Shown here: positions 6,288-10,312 of the stretch, one piece after another
How the letters are laid out: each line of letters starts with the position of its first letter
Position numbering within the stretch: position 1 is the first letter of the stretch
Origin: Syntrophomonadaceae bacterium
GTDB taxonomy: Bacteria > Bacillota > Dethiobacteria > PWVN01
Direction of reading: 5' to 3'
Assembly: GCA_003561835.1 (NCBI GenBank)
Contig: PWVN01000208.1
Coordinates: forward strand, 1 to 10,312
DNA: 10,312 bases
Program-made: the position numbers and the translations under genes
The notes under the pieces: generated by a model
Told to the model about the DNA's origin: nothing
Seen by the model: only the letters and a program-made list of their open reading frames with translations
The model's database searches: none

Positions 6288-7395
6288 CCAGATCTATACT
6301 CCTCCCCCTCCACGAAACGGAGCAAAACAGCCGCGTACGGATCAGAGACAGGATAAAAACCAGGACAAAGAACAGAAAGTACAGGGGATAGAGGGCAGCG
6401 GTCAGCAAACCAAAGCTGCCCAGGTGCCGGGATACCAAAAACATCTGCAGGGCAAACAGCAGGTATACGAAGCCGTAAAGCCCGTACTCCCCGGAAAAAG
6501 CCAAGTACAACCCGGAAGAAACTGCTCCGGTAACCCAAAGAAACAGCAGCAGGAGGGTCCCCGGATCCAGGCTGGCGGCCCCGGAGGCGAAGTTCTTGCT
6601 CCACCCTTCCACCAGGGACGCCAACCCCTGGGGATACATGCGAAAGGTAACCCGGTCCCCTCCCAAAAAAAGGCTGACAGGTATGTTCTGCTCTTGAAAG
6701 GCTTTGCCCAGTTGAATATCCTCCAGAAGGCTCCCCCTTACAGCCGCATGAGTACCGGCCCTTTCATAGTCTTCTCTGCTGCAGATGATGCAGGGACCAA
6801 AGGCACCTGCAGGTTTGACCCTGAAGCCCCAGGCTGAAAACACTTGCATGGCTGCGATTACCACCAGATTGAAGACAAAGGAAAAATGCTCGTATCTTTT
6901 CACGACACCGTGATAGGGCTGCACCGAAACCAGTCCCGAGAGTTTTCGCTGTACTTTCAACAACCTTTCCAGGGCATCGGGGGCTAGGGCCACATCAGCA
7001 TCGAGAAAAACCAGGGTTTCCCCCCGGGCCTGCCTGTACCCTTGCCAGCAAGCCCAGGATTTCCCCAACCAGCCCGGGGGAGGTTCCTGATTGAGCTGAA
7101 GGATCCGAACCGGATAGCCCTCTGCCAGGGCCCTCGTCTCATCGGTGGAATTGTCATCCACCAGGATGATTTCGAAGGCCTTGAAGGTCTGCTTTTGCAA
7201 ACTTCCCATAAGTACCGGAATATTCCCGGCTTCATTTCTGGCAGGGACAATCAGGGATACCTTTTGCCCCTCCACATCAACACCTTCTATGTCTTCACCG
7301 CCCAAAGGCCGCAGGCGCCAAAAGAGCAAGGCTCCCGCCGTCCAGGCCAGAGCCACCAGAACAATCCTATACATGAAGGAATAGTCGGGCATCAT
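6277..7395 (-). CDS. Membrane glycosyltransferase, family 2 (CrtQ/HpnB-like)
   Basis: 372 residues and first gene of the operon. There is an N-terminal membrane helix (about 9-27), then a GT-A domain: VSLIVPARNEAGNIP (46-60), VDDNSTDET (79-87), a PPPGWLGKSWACWQGY block (105-120) seen in CrtQ- and HpnB-like transferases, the metal-binding DAD at 132-134 in LVFLDADVAL, and LLEDIQLG (223-230) with a likely catalytic acid. GWSKNFASG follows at 264-272, then three C-terminal helices (about 279-300, 305-322, 328-351). Such enzymes transfer a sugar from a nucleotide sugar to a lipid acceptor at the membrane; CrtQ glucosylates a carotenoid acid. With the crt genes downstream, a carotenoid or hydroxycarotenoid acceptor is the best guess. 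The start may be the ATG at 7395 or the next codon at 7392: AGAAGG lies about 4 or 7 nt before them. The 3' end overlaps the next gene by 11 bp. Confidence 0.82.
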   Translation of the reverse strand: MMPDYSFMYRIVLVALAWTAGALLFWRLRPLGGEDIEGVDVEGQKVSLIVPARNEAGNIPVLMGSLQKQTFKAFEIILVDDNSTDETRALAEGYPVRILQLNQEPPPGWLGKSWACWQGYRQARGETLVFLDADVALAPDALERLLKVQRKLSGLVSVQPYHGVVKRYEHFSFVFNLVVIAAMQVFSAWGFRVKPAGAFGPCIICSREDYERAGTHAAVRGSLLEDIQLGKAFQEQNIPVSLFLGGDRVTFRMYPQGLASLVEGWSKNFASGAASLDPGTLLLLFLWVTGAVSSGLYLAFSGEYGLYGFVYLLFALQMFLVSRHLGSFGLLTAALYPLYFLFFVLVFILSLIRTRLFCSVSWRGRSIDLDGD

Positions 7396-7424
7396 TTTCC
7401 CTTCTTTACGAAAGCAAAGTAGAG

Positions 7425-7509
7425 TATAATAATGGTGTAAAGAACTATTTCTTTGTTCATTTTATTACAGGAAAAATCTATTGTCCACCCTTTTTCTGGC
7501 GGGCAATAT
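7425..7509 (+). promoter_or_regulatory. Candidate promoters for the alpha/beta hydrolase
   Basis: Two weak options exist in the shared intergenic region. One is a perfect TATAAT at 7425-7430 with no good -35 at the right distance. The other is TTGTCC (7481-7486), 17 nt, CAATAT (7504-7509). The second would overlap the operon's -35 on the other strand, so the two directions could compete. Neither is convincing alone. Confidence 0.25.
7459..7487 (-). promoter_or_regulatory. Probable sigma-70/sigma-A promoter of the carotenoid operon
   Basis: On the minus strand, TGGACA (7482-7487) and TAAAAT (7459-7464) are separated by exactly 17 nt, each one mismatch from consensus, in an AT-rich stretch. 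Transcription would begin near 7452, giving a leader of about 55-60 nt before the glycosyltransferase start. I see no terminator or riboswitch-like structure in that leader. It is the best promoter match I found upstream of the operon. Confidence 0.6.
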
Positions 7510-7560
7510 GTTCAAACAAGCCTTTGGGATTGAAAAAAGTAAGGGAGGCGGTGAATCTCC

Positions 7561-8556
7561 ATGGAAAGAAGGCCCGGGGAAAGAATCCGTCGCTTCTTTT
7601 TGAAAGCGGGCATGGGGCTCCTGGCCGCCTTCCTGCTGTTGTCTCTCCTGCCCTATCTCATCCCCCTGCCCCGGGTGAGGGAGCCCCGGGGGCCCTTCCC
7701 GGAAAGCACCCACTTTGATTTCCAGGGGGGTGCCCTTCACTACCGGGTTTGGACGTCCGGGGAAATTCGGGGCAAGGCCCTGCTGGTACACGGCCTGGGA
7801 GGCTCCACCTTCTCCTGGAGGCACAACGCGGCACCCCTGGTGGAAGCGGGATATCTGGTAGCGGCCGTGGACCTGCCCGGGTTTGGTTACAGCTCCCGCA
7901 GCAGGGGGATGGACCACTCCCAGACAGCCCGGGCCCGAATTCTCTGGAAGCTTATGGACCACCTGGACAGAGACCTGGAAAGGGAAGCCGCCGCCCTGGA
8001 CTGGAACCTTGTGGGGCATTCCATGGGAGGGGGGACCATCGCGGCCATGGCTTTGCAGGACCCCCACCGGGTTGAGTCCCTGACTTTTGCAGCGGGATCC
8101 GTTTACGGAAGGCCCCCGGGGACTTTCTCCCGGGTCCTTTCTTACCCCCCGACGGCCCGCTGGCTTCAGCTGGCAGCCCACTACTATTTTCTCACCTTTG
8201 ATAGGGTTGAAGGCCTCCTCACCTCCGCCTACGGCCGGGAACCCTCTGCGGAGGAGGTCACGGGTTACCTGGAACCCTTAAGCCTCCCCGGTACCCTGGA
8301 TACCCTGTTGGGCATGGCCCGTACCCCCCAAACTACCGTTCCCCTGGAGAACATCACAGCCCCGGCCCTCCTGATCTGGGGGGAGGAGGATGCCTGGGTA
8401 CCCCTGGATGCCGGCAGGAGGCTGGCCGAAAACCTCCCTGCCGCCGAGCTCCGGGTCATACCCGGTACAGGCCACTGCCCCATGGAAACCCGGCCGCAGG
8501 AATTCAACCTGGCCCTGCTGGATTTCCTGGAGAAGGTTCAAGGGCAGGGCCGATAA
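7561..8556 (+). CDS. Membrane-anchored alpha/beta hydrolase
   Basis: 331 residues. A basic N-terminus (ERRPGERIRR) precedes one hydrophobic helix at about 17-36, so the catalytic domain is probably anchored to the membrane. The alpha/beta hydrolase fold is clear: oxyanion-hole loop VHGLGG (76-81), AAVDLPGFGYS (101-111), nucleophile elbow GHSMGG with Ser154, acid Asp277 in WGEEDAWVP, and His305 in GTGHCPMETRP. All three triad residues are present, so an active esterase, lipase or similar enzyme is expected; the substrate is unknown. It is transcribed away from the carotenoid operon and shares its upstream region, which may mean shared control. A ribosome binding site GGGAGG lies about 12 nt before the ATG, rather far, but the next Met (residue 18) would remove the basic anchor start. 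The gene ends just before a hairpin shared with the converging acyltransferase. Confidence 0.85.
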   Translation: MERRPGERIRRFFLKAGMGLLAAFLLLSLLPYLIPLPRVREPRGPFPESTHFDFQGGALHYRVWTSGEIRGKALLVHGLGGSTFSWRHNAAPLVEAGYLVAAVDLPGFGYSSRSRGMDHSQTARARILWKLMDHLDRDLEREAAALDWNLVGHSMGGGTIAAMALQDPHRVESLTFAAGSVYGRPPGTFSRVLSYPPTARWLQLAAHYYFLTFDRVEGLLTSAYGREPSAEEVTGYLEPLSLPGTLDTLLGMARTPQTTVPLENITAPALLIWGEEDAWVPLDAGRRLAENLPAAELRVIPGTGHCPMETRPQEFNLALLDFLEKVQGQGR

Positions 8557-8557
8557 A

Positions 8558-8581
8558 CAAGGCTCCCTCCCGGGAGCCTTG
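8558..8581. terminator. Bidirectional intrinsic terminator between convergent genes
   Basis: Perfect 10-bp stem CAAGGCTCCC / GGGAGCCTTG with a 4-nt loop, beginning 2 nt after the hydrolase stop and ending 18 nt from the acyltransferase stop. On the minus strand the stem is followed directly by TTTAT; on the plus strand the T-rich part (TTCTTTAT) starts after two G. It probably works better for the minus-strand gene. Confidence 0.7.
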
Positions 8582-8599
8582 GGTTCTTTATCTCCGGAC

Positions 8600-9187
8600 C
8601 TAGCCGACCACCGCCCTCCGGGGCGGTTCTTCGTATTCGGGAAGGGCAAATTTCTCAGGGTACCGGGGCCTCACATCCCTGTAGGCCTCCCTGATCACAT
8701 CCATATCCGCGGCAAAGTCCCCGGAGGGTGTGAAGGCAGGCCCCACCGTAACCTTCTTTCTCCCGTAATCCAGGGCTGCGAAGACGATGGGGACCTTCGC
8801 CTGCAGGGCCACGTAATAGAAGCCCGTTTTCCAGCGGGGGTTTCGCTTGCGGGTCCCCTCCGGGGGAAAAACCAGGGCCACCCCGTCGGTATCGGTCAAA
8901 AATTCCGCCATCTGGGCTACCATGCTGTTCCGGGACGAGCGGTCAACCCCCACAGCCCCGGTGCCGTGAAAGAACCTTCCGACGAGGGGGTGGTTCAGCC
9001 ACTCCTGCTTGATCAGGTAGCGGACGGGCAGGCGGAGCCGATAGGCCGGGGGCAAGCCGATGAAAAAATCAAAATTGCTGGTATGGGGGGCCACAATGAT
9101 GACGCATTTGTCTATGCCCCCGGGGATATCCCCCTCCAGGGTCCAGCCGCAAAGCTTAAAAATGATGGAACTGATTATTCTGAGCAT
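8600..9187 (-). CDS. PlsC-type acyltransferase (lysophospholipid acyltransferase family)
   Basis: 195 residues, one of the short PlsC-like proteins; classical PlsC is nearer 240. The catalytic motif HTSNFD gives the HX4D pair His35-Asp40. IKQEWLNHPLVGRFFHGTGAVGVDRS follows at about 59-84. FPPEGTRKR has the acceptor-binding EGTR at 110-113, and VPIVFAALDYGRKKV (132-146) is the last conserved block. The family transfers acyl groups from acyl-ACP or acyl-CoA to lysophosphatidate or other acceptors at the inner membrane. Whether this copy serves phospholipid synthesis or acylates another lipid is unknown. It is not in the carotenoid operon: it lies beyond the divergent hydrolase and converges on it. 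The start is well supported by TAAGGAG, 8 nt before the ATG at 9187. Confidence 0.82.
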   Translation of the reverse strand: MLRIISSIIFKLCGWTLEGDIPGGIDKCVIIVAPHTSNFDFFIGLPPAYRLRLPVRYLIKQEWLNHPLVGRFFHGTGAVGVDRSSRNSMVAQMAEFLTDTDGVALVFPPEGTRKRNPRWKTGFYYVALQAKVPIVFAALDYGRKKVTVGPAFTPSGDFAADMDVIREAYRDVRPRYPEKFALPEYEEPPRRAVVG

Positions 9188-9233
9188 CCTCTGTTCTCCT
9201 TAATTCATTATTCCTGCCCTTCCTTCGACAAAT

Positions 9234-9264
9234 ATTTCCCGGGAAATAGGGGGAATGATGTCAA
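9234..9264 (-). promoter_or_regulatory. Candidate operator palindrome and -35-like box upstream of the acyltransferase
   Basis: A perfect 14-bp palindrome ATTTCCCGGGAAAT at 9234-9247 lies 46 bp before the acyltransferase start. A perfect minus-strand TTGACA sits at 9259-9264, but no good -10 occurs 16-18 nt from it; the palindrome occupies that place. One such palindrome is expected by chance in roughly 10-15 kb, so this is only a candidate. Confidence 0.25.
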
Positions 9265-9388
9265 GGCAGGTAGACCTCCCCCGGGACATGCCTTCTTTTT
9301 CGCCAGGAAAGCCGGATATCCTGCTGCCGCAGTTATATTTCCTTTTACCATCCCGGACTGGCAGAGTTCCTTCTGAGGCTTGCAGCAG

Positions 9389-9406
9389 AAAACTCCCTGG
9401 AGTTTT
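9389..9406 (-). terminator. Possible weak terminator after the TAXI gene
   Basis: Inverted repeat AAAACTCC-CT-GGAGTTTT starts 16 nt past the TAXI stop codon. In practice it forms about a 7-bp stem with a 4-nt loop, partly A-T, with the T run inside the stem and no longer T tract after it. It could end or attenuate transcription before the acyltransferase gene. Confidence 0.35.
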
Positions 9407-9421
9407 GACCAGATAGTCTGA

Positions 9422-10312
9422 CTACTCCTCTCCCCGGGGCCGCATCTGGTCGGGAACCATCAGCCCGATCTCCTCCAGGTACTTGATGGTCCCGGGATGA
9501 AGGGGTATGCTGGAGTTGTCCAGGGTTACTTGGGGTGCGGTCCACTCATTCACGGGGTGAATATCGATCAGGTCCTGCCGGTTCTCAAAAATGGCCTTTA
9601 CCATACTGTAAACATCCTCAACGGGGGCATCCTTGTGGACAATGACAGAATTCCAGACAGCCAGAGTCCTCACAGCATCGATCCCTGGATAAGTATTCGC
9701 TTCCATAGTGATTCCCCTATAGAAGGGATGAGCTGCTTCGATCTTGCTGATCTCTTCCCCGGTGAAGGAGAGAATGCGGATTTTTTGAGTTGTTGCTAAG
9801 TCCAGAATGGTGGAAGTAGGGGGGGCAGCGCTCCAGATGGCCATTTGGATGTTCTTGCCCTTCAAGGAATCTGTCTGTTCAACAAAGGAGAGGCCTTCTG
9901 GCATAAATTCATCATAGCTGATTCCCAGAGCAGTAAGGACCAGTTCCGTCTTGTACTCTGTCCCGCTCCCGCGGGTCCCGATGGATACCCGCTTGCCCTT
10001 CAGATCGTTAATACTCCAGATGTCATAGTCCTCCAGGGTGACGACCTGGTAGATGTTGGGATACATCTGGAAGGCAACCAGGATATCCTGGGGATCATCT
10101 TCAAAGCGGCCTTCCCCGGCCCAGGCCTGGTAACCCATATCCCCCATGATAAGGCCGACCTCGACTTCCCCTTTATGGACCAAAATAACGCTTTCCTCGG
10201 AGGTCGTCACTTTGGCATTTGCTGTCCTTCCTTCGACTTTATCTGTGATAATGCTGGCTATGCCTCCGCCGTAGGGGTAGCATGTCCCCTCTGTGGCAAT
10301 AGAAATTGCATC
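9422..10312 (-). CDS. TAXI family TRAP transporter solute-binding protein, N-terminus cut by window edge
   Basis: 296 residues are visible; the frame is open to the right edge. A GTG at 10210 would give a shorter protein, but the 34 codons upstream read on in frame (DAISIATEGTCYPYGGGIAS...), matching the N-terminal strand and glycine-rich ligand loop of TAXI proteins, so the true start lies outside. Further family blocks are GEVEVGLIMGDMGYQAWAG, the hinge region WSINDLKGKRVSIGTRGSG, and a Trp/Ala-rich C-terminal half with EWTAPQ. The missing part should be a signal peptide and a few residues. TAXI proteins are periplasmic or extracytoplasmic and bind organic acids such as glutamate, 2-oxoglutarate or other carboxylates for a fused TRAP permease. 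No permease follows within the window, so it must lie to the right or elsewhere. The ligand cannot be predicted. Confidence 0.85.
   Translation of the reverse strand, partial: DAISIATEGTCYPYGGGIASIITDKVEGRTANAKVTTSEESVILVHKGEVEVGLIMGDMGYQAWAGEGRFEDDPQDILVAFQMYPNIYQVVTLEDYDIWSINDLKGKRVSIGTRGSGTEYKTELVLTALGISYDEFMPEGLSFVEQTDSLKGKNIQMAIWSAAPPTSTILDLATTQKIRILSFTGEEISKIEAAHPFYRGITMEANTYPGIDAVRTLAVWNSVIVHKDAPVEDVYSMVKAIFENRQDLIDIHPVNEWTAPQVTLDNSSIPLHPGTIKYLEEIGLMVPDQMRPRGEE

Noticed and set aside
7465..8181. Minus-strand open frame of 238 codons opposite the hydrolase
   Set aside because: It covers the promoter region and the hydrolase's catalytic half. Its translation is Gly/Pro-rich and without motifs, while the plus-strand gene has a full catalytic triad.
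9188..9233. AATAAT as a -10 box just before the acyltransferase ribosome binding site
   Set aside because: It has no -35-like hexamer at 16-18 nt upstream; the AT-rich stretch alone is not enough.

Overview
The window looks bacterial: tightly packed genes, strong purine-rich ribosome binding sites, and a recognisable sigma-70/sigma-A-type promoter. It is moderately GC-rich by eye. The phylum is not certain. An anaerobe-like Bacillota or a similar lineage is possible, but nothing in the sequence proves it.

Left and centre (1-7395, all on the minus strand, so read right to left): an apparent eight-gene carotenoid operon. In transcription order it holds a membrane family-2 glycosyltransferase, a divergent PlsY-like acyltransferase, a TspO/MBR-like membrane protein, a tocopherol-cyclase-like protein, phytoene desaturase (crtI), phytoene synthase (crtB), a geranylgeranyl diphosphate synthase (crtE), and the first part of a CrtYcd/CarR-type lycopene cyclase cut off by the window edge. 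Junctions are very tight: overlaps of 11, 1, 4 and 38 bp and gaps of 41 and 11 bp. The one larger gap is 97 bp, before the tocopherol-cyclase-like gene. A good promoter lies just upstream of the first gene.

The core set predicts prenyl diphosphate -> GGPP (CrtE) -> phytoene (CrtB) -> lycopene or a similar product (CrtI) -> cyclised carotene (lycopene cyclase). The four leading genes are accessory. They could glycosylate and acylate the product (glycosyltransferase plus PlsY-like protein), modify an end group or a quinone-like substrate (tocopherol-cyclase-like), and sense or traffic (TspO-like). These roles are inference.

Right part: a membrane-anchored alpha/beta hydrolase gene (7561-8556, plus strand) is divergent from the operon and shares its 165-bp promoter region. 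It converges on a small PlsC-type acyltransferase gene (8600-9187, minus strand), with a perfect 10-bp-stem hairpin between the two stop codons that probably acts as a bidirectional terminator. The right edge holds most of a TAXI-family TRAP transporter solute-binding protein gene (9422 to beyond 10312, minus strand). No intergenic stretch exceeds 300 bp. I saw no RNA gene, insertion sequence, CRISPR array or origin.
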